This document shows positions 6,891 to 15,214 of a DNA stretch of 64,000 nt, in pieces. Below the pieces are notes generated by a model. The model did no database searches. It was not told the DNA's origin and saw only the letters and a program-made list of their open reading frames with translations. The first letter of the stretch is position 1. The number at the start of each line of letters is the position of its first letter. The translations under genes were made by a program, and so were the position numbers. The stretch comes from G963668185 sp963668185 (GTDB lineage: Bacteria > Chloroflexota > Dehalococcoidia > Lucifugimonadales > G963668185). The stretch lies in the NCBI GenBank assembly GCA_963668185.1, contig OY764162.1, forward strand, positions 1,178,001 through 1,242,000. The letters are read 5' to 3'.

Positions 6891-7949
6891 TTGACACAGG
6901 TAGAAGACCAGGTACGCCTCACCGAACTGGCCGACTGCGCCGGCTGAGCCTCCAAGTTCAGTCCCAACGACCTGGCGCAGGTCCTGCGCCATCTGCCCCC
7001 GATCTCCGATCCGAACCTGCTCGTCGGGCACGGAACGTCCGATGACGCCGCCGTTTACCGCCTCAACGACGACCTCGCCCTCGTCCAGACCGTCGACTTC
7101 TTCCCGCCCATCGTCGATGACCCGTTCGCCTTCGGCGAGATAGCCGCCGCCAACTCCTTCAGCGACGTTTACGCCATGGGCGCGCGCCCCCTGCTCGCGC
7201 TGAACATCGTCGGCTTCCCCGTCGGCCTCCCGCGTCACGTACTCGGCAGCATCCTCGAAGGCGGCGCATCCAAGGCCCGCGAGGCAGGCGCGCTCATCGT
7301 CGGCGGCCACACCGTCGACGACAAGGAGCCGAAGTACGGCATGGCCGTCACCGGCCTCGTCAGCCCAGGAAGGCAGGTCTCCAACGACGGCGCTCAGCCC
7401 GGCGACGCGCTGGTGCTCACCAAGCCCATCGGCGCGGGCCTCATCACCACCGCCGCCAAGCAGGGCGTCGCCCCCCCGCACGCGCTCGACGCCGCAATAG
7501 ACACAATGGCCCGCCTGAACGACGCCGCTTCCCTGGCCATGACCGCCGTCGGGGTGAATGCCTGCGTCGACGTGACCGGCTTCGGCCTCCTCGGCCACCT
7601 CCGGCCCATGGCGATCGAGAGCGGCGTCTCGGCCCAAGTCCGCCTGTCCGCTGTCCCGTTGCTGGACGGCGCGCGCGATCTGGCGGAGCAGGGCGTCGCG
7701 CCCGGCGGCACAGGCCGGAACCTCGATTCCCTGGACGGCGTCGTTGAATGGGACGCCGCCATTACGCCCGCGGACCGGCTTATGCTGGCCGATCCTCAGA
7801 CGTCCGGCGGCCTGCTCATGGCCGTCCCGCCCGAACGGCTTGACGAACTCCAGGCCCGGCTCGGCGGCTCCGGGGTGGAAACAGCCGCCGTCGTCGGCGA
7901 GCTTTCGAAACCCGCGCCGGGCGGCCCGGCCATTCACGTGGTCCCGTAG
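6891..7949 (+). CDS. selD: Selenophosphate synthase, a selenocysteine-containing SelD
   Basis: SelD makes selenophosphate from selenide and ATP, the selenium donor for Sec-tRNA. Translation from TTG at 6891 (GGAG five bases before) gives RLTELADCAG, then TGA at 6945-6947, then ASKFSPNDLA. In E. coli SelD this position is the active-site Cys17, so the UGA reads as selenocysteine at residue 19 of 352. The same frame then stays open for the whole protein: GHGTSDDAAVYRL, GEIAAANSFSDVYAMGARP, GGHTVDDKEPKYGMA, KPIGAGLITTAAKQG and CVDVTGFGLLGHL are all SelD motifs. A SECIS-like hairpin follows the UGA. argS starts seven bases after the stop, indicating an operon. An ATG-initiated form from 7176 would lose the active site and should not be used. 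Confidence 0.93.
6973..6991 (+). promoter_or_regulatory. Predicted bacterial SECIS hairpin for the selD UGA
   Basis: TGGCGCAG, loop GTC, then CTGCGCCA form a perfect eight-base stem. The loop begins with GU, 33 bases after the UGA, inside the 16-37 base range known for bacterial SECIS elements. The apex GCAGGTC resembles that of the E. coli fdhF element. The hairpin lies within coding sequence, as bacterial SECIS elements do. Confidence 0.7.
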
Positions 7950-7956
7950 CGCGCCG

Positions 7957-9636
7957 ATGACGCAGCTATACGTCCGACAGGAAGTCGATGCCCGGCTTCG
8001 CGCCGCCCTGGCCGACGCCCAGGAGTCCGGCGTTCTGCCGGCCGCCGCCGTGGACGACCTCGCCGTCGAGCGCCCCCAGGACAGCTCCCACGGCGACTTC
8101 GCCTCCAGCATCGCCCTCAAGCTGGCGCGGCAGATGCGCATGAACCCCCGCGAGATCGCGGACAGGCTGGCCGAACGAGTCCAAGCGGACGGCTTCATCC
8201 AGGCCGCAGAGGTCGCCGGCCCCGGCTTCGTCAACGTGCGGCTGTCCCCCGCGTGGCTCGCGTCCTGCGTGGAGGCCGTCAGGGCCGCCGGCAGCGAGTT
8301 CGGCAACGCTCCGAAGCCCACCGGACAGCGCGTGCAGGTCGAGTTCGTCAGCGTCAACCCGACCGGCCCTATCCACGTCGGCCACGCCAGGGGAGCCGTC
8401 TTCGGCGACACGCTCGCCAGCATACTCACCGCCGCCGGCCACGACGTGGAGCGGGAGTACTACTTCAACGACGCAGGCGCGCAGATGGAGGCCTTCGCCC
8501 GCAGCCTGCTCGCCCGCTACCGCCAGCATCACGGCGAAGACTCGCCGGTCCCCGAAGACGGCTACCACGGCGAGTACGTCGTCCCGCTAGCCGAACGGGT
8601 CGCCGCCGAGCATGGCCGGAAGTTCCTGGAGATGCCCGAGCACGACGCCGTCCGGGACCTGCTGGAGATCGGCCTTGCCGCCATGGTCCAGGACATCACC
8701 GGCGACATGGCAAGGCTGGGCATCCAGTTCGACGTCTGGTTCACCGAGCGCTCGCTCTACGAAGACGGCCAGTACGACACCGCCATGTCGATCCTGCGCG
8801 AACGCGGCTTCGTCGCGGAGAGAGAAGGCGCCGTCTGGTTCACCTCGACCGACCTGGGCGAGGACAAGGACAACGTCCTCGTCCGCAGCAGCGGCGCGCC
8901 AACCTACTTCGCCACAGACGTCGCCTACCACTACAATAAGCTCGTCGAGCGCGGCTTCGACAGAGCGATCGACGTGTGGGGCGCAGACCACCAGGGCCAC
9001 GTGCCCAGGATGAAGGCCGTCGTCCGAGCGATGGGGATCGACGACGAGCGCCTCGTCATCGCCGTGATGCAGATGGTCGCCTTCAAGCGCGAAGGCGAGA
9101 CCGTCAGGCTCTCCAAGCGCACGGGCGGCGTCATAACCCTTCGGGAACTGCTCGACGAGGTAGGGCCGGACGCATGCCGGTTCGTCTTCCTGTCCCGCTC
9201 GGCGGAGAGCCAGATGGAGTTCGACATCGAATTGGCCGTCAGGCAATCGTCGGAGAACCCCGTTTACTACGTCCAGTACGCCCACGCCCGCATAGCGTCG
9301 ATACTCCGCCTTGCGGGAGACCGCGGCATCGACTGGTCGGACGGAGACGTAAGCCTGCTGGCTCACGAATCCGAGTTGGACCTCATTCGCAAGATGCTGG
9401 TTCTGCCGGAGCTGGTCCAGACCATGGCAGCGCGGCTGGAGCCGCACCACCTCCCGCACTACGCGATGGAGCTAGCCACCGCGTTCCACCTCTTCTACCA
9501 GAAGTGTCGTGTGGTCTCCTCCGCGCCCGAAGACCTGCCGATCACGAAGGCCAGGCTGAAGCTCGTGGACGCCGCCAGAGTAGCCCTGTCCAGAAGCCTC
9601 TCCCTAATGTCCATGTCCGCCCCCGAGTCCATGTAG
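7957..9636 (+). CDS. argS: Arginyl-tRNA synthetase
   Basis: A class I aminoacyl-tRNA synthetase of 559 residues that charges tRNA-Arg. The N-terminal Add-1 domain is followed by the HIGH-type motif in NPTGPIHVGHARGAVFGDT near residue 130. FATDVAYHYNK and WGADHQGHVPRMK follow, then a KMSKS-equivalent in VRLSKRTGG and the anticodon-binding helical domain ending near SLSLMSM. Length is normal for the family. The ATG at 7957 lies seven bases after the selD stop, so the two are co-transcribed; a longer open frame overlapping selD was rejected. Confidence 0.95.
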   Translation: MTQLYVRQEVDARLRAALADAQESGVLPAAAVDDLAVERPQDSSHGDFASSIALKLARQMRMNPREIADRLAERVQADGFIQAAEVAGPGFVNVRLSPAWLASCVEAVRAAGSEFGNAPKPTGQRVQVEFVSVNPTGPIHVGHARGAVFGDTLASILTAAGHDVEREYYFNDAGAQMEAFARSLLARYRQHHGEDSPVPEDGYHGEYVVPLAERVAAEHGRKFLEMPEHDAVRDLLEIGLAAMVQDITGDMARLGIQFDVWFTERSLYEDGQYDTAMSILRERGFVAEREGAVWFTSTDLGEDKDNVLVRSSGAPTYFATDVAYHYNKLVERGFDRAIDVWGADHQGHVPRMKAVVRAMGIDDERLVIAVMQMVAFKREGETVRLSKRTGGVITLRELLDEVGPDACRFVFLSRSAESQMEFDIELAVRQSSENPVYYVQYAHARIASILRLAGDRGIDWSDGDVSLLAHESELDLIRKMLVLPELVQTMAARLEPHHLPHYAMELATAFHLFYQKCRVVSSAPEDLPITKARLKLVDAARVALSRSLSLMSMSAPESM

Positions 9637-9691
9637 CCCTACTCCATCCCGCGTAACTGTTCAGATTTCGTGGGACAGTAGCCTCACTATG

Positions 9692-9727
9692 CCGTCATAC
9701 CGGCGAAGGCCGGTATCCAGAGGTGGG
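9692..9727. repeat. Palindromic interspersed repeat, family D
   Basis: This copy of the 6585-6620 element has GAAG in the loop and the same CCAGAGGTGG tail. It lies between the convergent ends of argS and the carbonic anhydrase homologue. Confidence 0.7.
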
Positions 9728-9762
9728 GGCGGGTGGGGTCTCCGCTCCTCAACTCTGAACAC

Positions 9763-10275
9763 TCACTCCAGCCCGCCCTCCGCCTTGTACCGCCGCGTCA
9801 ACTCCGCGTACCACTCCCCCGTCCTCTTTATCCTGTCTCGATACGCTTCAGCCCCCCGGCCCCTCGCCTTGCCGGGCACTCCCACAATGAGCGAGTTTGC
9901 CGGAAACTTCTGCCCGTCCACGATCACCGCGCCCGAAGCCACCAGGCAGTCCTCGCCCAGTTCCACGCCGTCGTTCACCGTGGCCCCGTTCCCGATCAGC
10001 GTCCGGTCCCCGACGATCCTCGCGTGGCACACAACCCGGTGGGCCACGACCACGTGGTTGCCGATGAACACGTCCGCGTCGCCATGCACCACCGAGTTAT
10101 CCTGGATGCAGGTGTAGTCGCCGATCGTGATCCTGCCGAGGTCCGCCCGCACAACCGTCCCCGGCCATACGCTCGACCCCTCTCCGATAACAACGTCGCC
10201 TACGACGTACGCGGCCTCGCTCACGAACGCCGTCGGATGAATCTGCGGCGTCTTGCCCCTTAAGCTGCGAATCAA
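9763..10275 (-). CDS. Gamma-class carbonic anhydrase family protein
   Basis: A 170-residue left-handed beta-helix protein with hexapeptide repeats (IGEGSSVWPGT, IGDYTCIQDN, IGNHVVVAHR, IGNGATVNDG). All three zinc histidines of gamma carbonic anhydrases are visible: SVVHGD, and the pair in AHRVVCH. The supporting Arg and Asp (VVRADLG) and Gln (CIQDN) are also present. It could therefore hydrate CO2, although many relatives are inactive or metal-storage-like. I chose TTG at 10275 because AGGAG lies five bases upstream; the longer frame to a GTG at 10344 has no family similarity and abuts the divergent gene. It is divergent from the TPR lipoprotein gene. Confidence 0.8.
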   Translation of the reverse strand: MIRSLRGKTPQIHPTAFVSEAAYVVGDVVIGEGSSVWPGTVVRADLGRITIGDYTCIQDNSVVHGDADVFIGNHVVVAHRVVCHARIVGDRTLIGNGATVNDGVELGEDCLVASGAVIVDGQKFPANSLIVGVPGKARGRGAEAYRDRIKRTGEWYAELTRRYKAEGGLE

Positions 10276-10344
10276 ACTGCGCTCCTCTTCCCGTGTGCTA
10301 TGCTGTCCGCAATCCGTGAACCAACGAGTTTCGTAATCTAACAC

Positions 10345-10980
10345 ATGAAGAAAACCCTGCTTGCCTTAGCCGCCTTCCTGCTTCTCGCAGTGGCGGCCTG
10401 CGCGTCCGAATCCAACGAGACCGTGACCTCGCCCGCGCCTGAACCCACCGCGGCGGCGGAAACGGAAGGCGATGCCGCCGAACCGGCCGGCGCGGACTCG
10501 TCCGAGCCCGCCGCAAGCGCAGAGCCGGACGAAGCGGCGGAGGATGCCTCAGACTCGTCCGAGCCATCCGCGGAAAGCGATCCGGACGCCACTGCCACGC
10601 CGGTAACCGGCGTCCTGTTCACCTACATGTACGCAGTGCAGCTACTGGAGAGCGAGCTGTACGAGGACGCCATCCCGCAGCTGAACATAGTCGTCAGGAG
10701 ACTCCCGGACCTTGGCCGCGGCTGGTACTACAGGGGCATGGCCTACCGCCACGAGGGCCAGTACGACTTCGCCCTGGAGGACCTCAACATGGCGATCGAA
10801 CTCAAGCCTGAGTTCGGCCCGGCCTACAAGGAGCGCGGCATCCTGTACACGGAGCTGGAGGAGAACGCGAAGGCCATGGACGACTTCGAGAAGGCCCTTT
10901 CCCTGTACCACCCGCGGAGGGACGCCGAGCACATCCCGGAGACCAGGAGCCTGCTCAACCGGTTACGCAGCGGCCAGTAA
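10345..10980 (+). CDS. Lipoprotein with TPR repeats
   Basis: A 211-residue exported protein. Residues 1-20 are a lipoprotein signal (MKKTLLALAAFLLLAVAAC) whose Cys would be lipidated and anchored in the membrane. Residues about 20-90 are an Ala/Glu/Ser/Pro-rich, acidic, probably disordered linker. Residues about 93-200 carry at least three tetratricopeptide repeats, seen in GRGWYYRGMAYRHEGQYDFA and GPAYKERGILYTELEENAKA, so it probably binds a partner protein outside the cell. Its last 18 bases overlap the end of the convergent DUF2851 gene. No specific function is evident. Confidence 0.8.
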   Translation: MKKTLLALAAFLLLAVAACASESNETVTSPAPEPTAAAETEGDAAEPAGADSSEPAASAEPDEAAEDASDSSEPSAESDPDATATPVTGVLFTYMYAVQLLESELYEDAIPQLNIVVRRLPDLGRGWYYRGMAYRHEGQYDFALEDLNMAIELKPEFGPAYKERGILYTELEENAKAMDDFEKALSLYHPRRDAEHIPETRSLLNRLRSGQ

Positions 10981-12216
10981 GCCGGCCCCAACCTCCGAGG
11001 GCAGCGAGTAGCGCGCCGCCGGTTGCTCACTGATGCGCCCGATGTGCTTCCTGTAGAGGTGAATCAGGCCCTGATGCCTAAGCGCGTTTGAGACCAGGCT
11101 CCGGCCCTTGGGTACTCCCAGAATCGACCGCATCTCGCGGGTGACGGCGTTCTCGGAAGGAGGACGCAACTCTGTCGCCAACTGGATACAGCGTTCGCCG
11201 AGCGCCCCGTCCCGTTGAGCCGCGGCCCACGAGTGGACGACGGGCAGGACCGCGTTCACGACGATGTCGAGCGCCCGTCCCCGGCCGATCAGCCCCGGCG
11301 CAGTGAACCTGTCCACCAGTTGAGGTCCGCCGCGCTCACTCACCGCGGTCCGCATCCCGGCCATGGGGCCGCCGTCCAGCATCGTCCCCAGCAGGACGCC
11401 CGCGCCGAGCACGCGGTTCACGGGATGGTTGGCCGGCCGCACGCGGAACATCCTCCAACTGGAAGGCGGTACGGGGTTAATCGCGGGCAGTCGCCGCCGC
11501 AGCCTCTTGAGTTCGACGCGGGCGCTCTCCGGCTTAACGTAATCAAGCAGCCCTGCGCCTCCGGCCAGAAGCGCCTGCAGGGCCCTGGGGCGCGTGGCCG
11601 GCGGCTCGAATCTCATGGCAAGCAGCATCGAAATCGGCGCACGGCGGGCCAGGAGCAGGAACGGCCGGCGGTTCGATGAGTAGCCCAGCGCCTCCATGAT
11701 CGCCTCGTAAGCGACCTGATCGGCGCTGGCCGCCGAGGCCAACTCGTGGGAGTATCCCCGGCTCTTCGCAAGAAACCGCTCCATCCCCGCGGCATCCAGG
11801 TCTTCCGCGCTCACGCCCGGCAATTCGAGACGCTTGGAAGGCCGCCCGCGAACGTCCGCCGCCCGGACGATGACCGTGGACGGAGGCGAGGTGCCCGAAC
11901 TCTGGACGGCCGGCGCACCGCTTGGCCTCAGCACGACGTGGAGGACCACCCCGTTGTAGTTGGGATCGGTGTGATGGCCGTGCGCGTACCAGTCGCCCGC
12001 GCTGACGTGGACCTCCACGTCTCCGCGCAGCGTTTCCCCCGCGTCCGTAACGAAGACCGCGTCGAGGAAGTCCGGACCTGCGCCCTGGTTCGGCCGGCCT
12101 GGGTAGATGACGGACCTGCGCCTGCCGTCATCCGTCACTATCGTCTCCGCAAGTTCCGCCGACCTTGCCCAGAGGTCCTGAACGGCCTTCTCCGGCAAGC
12201 GGTCCGATACGCTCAT
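10963..12216 (-). CDS. DUF2851 family protein
   Basis: A 417-residue protein matching the DUF2851 pattern as I remember it: VIYPGRPNQGAGPDFLDAVF, then LRGDVEVHVSAGDWYAHGHH and DPNYNGVVLHVV near residues 40-100. Aspartate, glutamate and histidine in that block look like a nuclease-type metal centre, but that is inference and the family has no established role. The remaining two thirds are helical and basic. It stands alone on the minus strand, convergent with the TPR lipoprotein gene, and its ATG at 12216 is the first start in frame. Confidence 0.75.
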   Translation of the reverse strand: MSVSDRLPEKAVQDLWARSAELAETIVTDDGRRRSVIYPGRPNQGAGPDFLDAVFVTDAGETLRGDVEVHVSAGDWYAHGHHTDPNYNGVVLHVVLRPSGAPAVQSSGTSPPSTVIVRAADVRGRPSKRLELPGVSAEDLDAAGMERFLAKSRGYSHELASAASADQVAYEAIMEALGYSSNRRPFLLLARRAPISMLLAMRFEPPATRPRALQALLAGGAGLLDYVKPESARVELKRLRRRLPAINPVPPSSWRMFRVRPANHPVNRVLGAGVLLGTMLDGGPMAGMRTAVSERGGPQLVDRFTAPGLIGRGRALDIVVNAVLPVVHSWAAAQRDGALGERCIQLATELRPPSENAVTREMRSILGVPKGRSLVSNALRHQGLIHLYRKHIGRISEQPAARYSLPSEVGAGLLAAA

Positions 12217-12304
12217 GTCAGCCTGGATTCCCCTGCGAACGCGATTCCGTCAGCTTCCGAACATACAACAGCACGTTATCATAGGATCCGCCGGCCGGCT
12301 GAAG

Positions 12305-13411
12305 CTAGTTGTGGCAGCCCCGCGCCGACACGTCGTACACGCCCTCCACGACGCCGTCGCGCACGCCCACGATGCGGTCCCAGCGGTTGACCATGATGTC
12401 CTGCTGCCCGCTGTGAAGCAGGTACCTGTCGCCGATCTCGAGTGGCGGTCCGGCGCCGACGCCAAGCACTATGTGGTCCTCGAAGATTCGCTCCACCGTT
12501 ACGTTCTCGTGGCTCGCGACCGAAGGGAGCATGCCCCGCGGCGACGCCAGCGCCCTGCTGCCCGTGTCCCCAATGGCGACGCCTGGACGGGGCGTGCTGA
12601 TCACCGTTCCCACGATCTTGCCTGCGAACTGGAAGTCATCCATGTAATGGAACATCGTGTCGTACAGGGCGTAGGTGCCCCCTTCCACCTCGGTCACTCC
12701 GGGGATGGCGGCGGCCACATCGTACGTCCACGTCTCCCCCGTGGAAACTACCTCCACGGAAATGCCGGCCGCCTCGATGGCATCCTTCACGTCCAGGCAC
12801 TTCTGGATCATCCGCCGCCCTTCCGTGAAGCGCGTTTCCCTGTCCGGGTCGGCGTCGCCGTCTATTGTCTGGTGACTCATGACTCCCTTGAACCGGACGC
12901 CCGGCGAACGGTACGCCAGCCTTGCGAGCTCGACGCCGCTCCGCACGTCGCGCACGCCTGCCCTGCCCATCTGCGTGTCAACCTCAACCAGTATTCCGAT
13001 CTCTACGTTGTGCCGGGAAGCGACCTCCGAGATGGTCTGAACGTTCCTGAGGTCGTCAACGACGACGCTTACCGCGCCCCGGCCGGCCAACTGGCACAGC
13101 CTAGCGATCTTGTCGCGCGTCACCACCTGGTTCGGGATGAGCACGTCGGTGATGCCGCCCTCGAACATTGCCTCGGCTTCGGCAACCTTCGCCGCGCACA
13201 CGCCGCCGACGGTTCCCCCCGCCTCGATCTGCATCATCGCCAACTGGGGGCACTTTATGTTCTTCACGTGCTGGCGCAGCTTCGTCGCAGACTCCGCGTA
13301 GGTGTTCGCCATCTTGCGATAGTTATGCTCTAAGGCGTCCAGATCCACCACGAGGCAAGGGGTCTCCAGGTCCTCCATCGGTGTCCCTATCGCCGGTCTG
13401 AAAGCGTTCAT
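12305..13411 (-). CDS. D-threonine aldolase/D-serine dehydratase-like PLP enzyme (paralogue 1)
   Basis: A 368-residue fold-type III PLP protein of the DSD1/alanine-racemase-N class, acting on D-3-hydroxy amino acids or related compounds. ETPCLVVDLDALEHNY starts the TIM barrel. Lys50 in LRQHVKNIKCP sits at the Schiff-base position, and the phosphate-side GGVCAAKVAEAEAM follows. The C-terminal domain ends in VVEGVYDVSARG. At the metal site the usual His appears replaced by Gln (HSGQQDIMVNRWD), with the Asp kept. The ATG at 13411 has GGAGAG seven bases upstream and is preferred to the GTG overlapping that site. It follows its paralogue on the same strand. Confidence 0.8.
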   Translation of the reverse strand: MNAFRPAIGTPMEDLETPCLVVDLDALEHNYRKMANTYAESATKLRQHVKNIKCPQLAMMQIEAGGTVGGVCAAKVAEAEAMFEGGITDVLIPNQVVTRDKIARLCQLAGRGAVSVVVDDLRNVQTISEVASRHNVEIGILVEVDTQMGRAGVRDVRSGVELARLAYRSPGVRFKGVMSHQTIDGDADPDRETRFTEGRRMIQKCLDVKDAIEAAGISVEVVSTGETWTYDVAAAIPGVTEVEGGTYALYDTMFHYMDDFQFAGKIVGTVISTPRPGVAIGDTGSRALASPRGMLPSVASHENVTVERIFEDHIVLGVGAGPPLEIGDRYLLHSGQQDIMVNRWDRIVGVRDGVVEGVYDVSARGCHN

Positions 13412-13453
13412 TCGGTTACTCTCCACATCCCGTATTATGAAATCGGCCGGCGA

Positions 13454-14560
13454 TCACCAGTACAGGCCCCGGGCGTTCACCGGCCATACGGCTTCCAGGA
13501 CTCCATCCCGGACCACGTGCATGATGTCATACACGTTTGCGGTATCGCCGATGCTGTACGGCGTCAGCCAGACCTTGTCGCCCAGGTCGGGCGAGGATGC
13601 TGCTCCGGCGTTCATGGTGATGCGGCCGTGTTCGGCGCTCAGCGAGAACACTTCTCCGTCCACGTCGTCTGCGATTGGAAGCCCCGCGTCCGCTCCCGTT
13701 GCCTTGTTGCCGGCGTCCAGGACTATCAGGCCGGGTTCGGGCACGCTGGTGACCGTGGACACGATCTTAGCCGCGCACTTGAGTTCCGGCCGCTGGTCTT
13801 TGTACTTCGCGTCCATCAGCGCATACGAGCCTGCGGCGACGTCAGTGACGCCCCCCATGCTTCCCGCGACCGTGTAGTTGTGCGTGCCGCCCGCGCAGAC
13901 CATCGGCACGTCCATGCCCGCGGCCTCAATCGCCTGCCGGGTGTCCAGAAGCCTCTGCAACGCCTTCTTCGTCTCCCCCTCCACCACCGTTGGGTCGTCC
14001 GAGAGGATGGCTCCCTCGTACGTAGCAATCCCGCCGAACTCGAGGCCGTCAGACCTCGCTGCGGCGGCGGCAAGCTCGACCGCCGCTCTTCCCGGCTCGA
14101 CTCCGCATCTGTGGAGCCCCGTGTCAACGTCCACGACCGCCCTGAGCGATACTCCGGCGCTGGCTGCGGCTTCCGAAAGCGCATCGACGTTGCCGGGATT
14201 ATCTACCGCGACGTAAATGGTCGCCTGGCGCGCGAGCGCGCACAGCCTGGCTATCTTTCCCGGCGATACGATCTGGTTGGCGACGAAGACGTCCGTGAAG
14301 CCTTCCGCGACGAATACCTCGGCCTGCGCAACCGTGGAAACCGTCAATCCGCCGGCATGTCCCTCCACTCCGAACTGCCTGCGGGCCACGGCGGTGGACA
14401 GATGAGATCCTACGAAAGGCCTGACCTTCGCTTCCCGGCTCTTGAAGAAGCCGTGGACTGTCTCGATGTTGGCGTTCAATCGATCAATGTCAACGACCAG
14501 CGCGGGAGTGTCCAACTCCGCAGCCGGGGTGCCGACGGGTTTCAGTATCGGGCGTTCCAT
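13454..14560 (-). CDS. D-threonine aldolase-like paralogue 2, lacking the PLP lysine
   Basis: This 368-residue homologue of the neighbouring gene aligns with it without gaps over the first 50 residues. ELDTPALVVDIDRLNANI is conserved, but the Schiff-base position is Gly51 in KVRPFVGSHLS instead of Lys. At the C-terminal metal site, PYSIGDTANVYD has Ser and Gly where relatives have His and Asp. The rest of the fold is intact, including VVDVDTGLHRCGV and GGVTDVAAGSYALMDA. It may be inactive, use another chemistry, or act as a partner of paralogue 1. Codons upstream of the ATG at 14560 lack similarity. The gene is upstream of paralogue 1 in a likely two-gene operon. Confidence 0.75.
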   Translation of the reverse strand: MERPILKPVGTPAAELDTPALVVDIDRLNANIETVHGFFKSREAKVRPFVGSHLSTAVARRQFGVEGHAGGLTVSTVAQAEVFVAEGFTDVFVANQIVSPGKIARLCALARQATIYVAVDNPGNVDALSEAAASAGVSLRAVVDVDTGLHRCGVEPGRAAVELAAAAARSDGLEFGGIATYEGAILSDDPTVVEGETKKALQRLLDTRQAIEAAGMDVPMVCAGGTHNYTVAGSMGGVTDVAAGSYALMDAKYKDQRPELKCAAKIVSTVTSVPEPGLIVLDAGNKATGADAGLPIADDVDGEVFSLSAEHGRITMNAGAASSPDLGDKVWLTPYSIGDTANVYDIMHVVRDGVLEAVWPVNARGLYW

Positions 14561-14608
14561 GGGCGATCCGTAGTCAGGGTGTGATTGCCGGCGAGCGCGG
14601 CATTGCGC

Positions 14609-14620
14609 CATGTTAACATG
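14609..14620. promoter_or_regulatory. Perfect 12-base palindrome in a divergent intergenic region
   Basis: CATGTTAACATG lies between the divergently transcribed paralogue 2 gene and the two-helix membrane protein gene. Its position and symmetry would suit a regulator-binding site, but there is no other support. Confidence 0.2.
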
Positions 14621-14671
14621 ACGTGCGCGCCGGACCATCCGACCCGGATATCCCGGGTATCTTGAATTCCG

Positions 14672-15205
14672 GTGGCCGCGCAGGGGATGCAGTTGGAATC
14701 GCCACGCAGTGAAGCATTGAAGCTCAGGCTCGTTCAGGGCGAACGCTTGGAGTCCGTCCTGGGACTGGGGACCGGCGATCCCGACAACGTCCTCGTGCTG
14801 ACGAACACGCGGCTCGCGCTCGTAAAGGGGAGCGGGCGTCAGCGCAGGTCTGCCTTCACGTCCGTGAGAGACATCGAGACGGTCGAAGTGGCGGAAGTGC
14901 GCCCGGGCATCGGCGGCTATCTCTGGGCCGGCCTGGCCGTCGTTATTGCGGCGCTGCTCTGGTTCACCATCGACAACACCGTTGGCAGCGCCGTCTCCGC
15001 CGCCGCAGTCGGGGCAGTCGGGCTCTTCCTGCTCTACGATCGGCTCTCCGAACCCGCTATCACTCGGATCACGTTCAACACGAGGCGCTCAGGCCTGGTG
15101 TGCGAACTCGGAGGGGAGCGTACCGACGAGGACGTTCAGGCGTTCGTCAACCGCGTCTTCGAGTTGAAGGACGGGACCGGCTCTGGAAACTGGACCCTTA
15201 GATAA
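14672..15205 (+). CDS. Hypothetical membrane protein with PH-like N-terminal part
   Basis: A 177-residue protein of unknown role. Residues about 15-70 (LVQGERLESVLGLGTGDPDN, VLVLTNTRLALVKG) read like the start of a bacterial PH-type domain, whose strands often contain LVLTNxRL. Two adjacent hydrophobic helices follow at about 83-102 and 106-126, then a soluble tail with DRLSEPAITRITFNTRRSG. No signal peptide is seen. GTG at 14672 is used; an ATG five codons later is also possible. The 3' end nearly touches the convergent tsaD gene. Confidence 0.65.
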   Translation: MAAQGMQLESPRSEALKLRLVQGERLESVLGLGTGDPDNVLVLTNTRLALVKGSGRQRRSAFTSVRDIETVEVAEVRPGIGGYLWAGLAVVIAALLWFTIDNTVGSAVSAAAVGAVGLFLLYDRLSEPAITRITFNTRRSGLVCELGGERTDEDVQAFVNRVFELKDGTGSGNWTLR

Positions 15206-15214
15206 CCAACCTGC

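Noticed and set aside
7176..7949. selD starting at the ATG at 7176
   Set aside because: This would remove the active site and the first conserved SelD blocks, which are encoded in frame upstream through a selenocysteine UGA.
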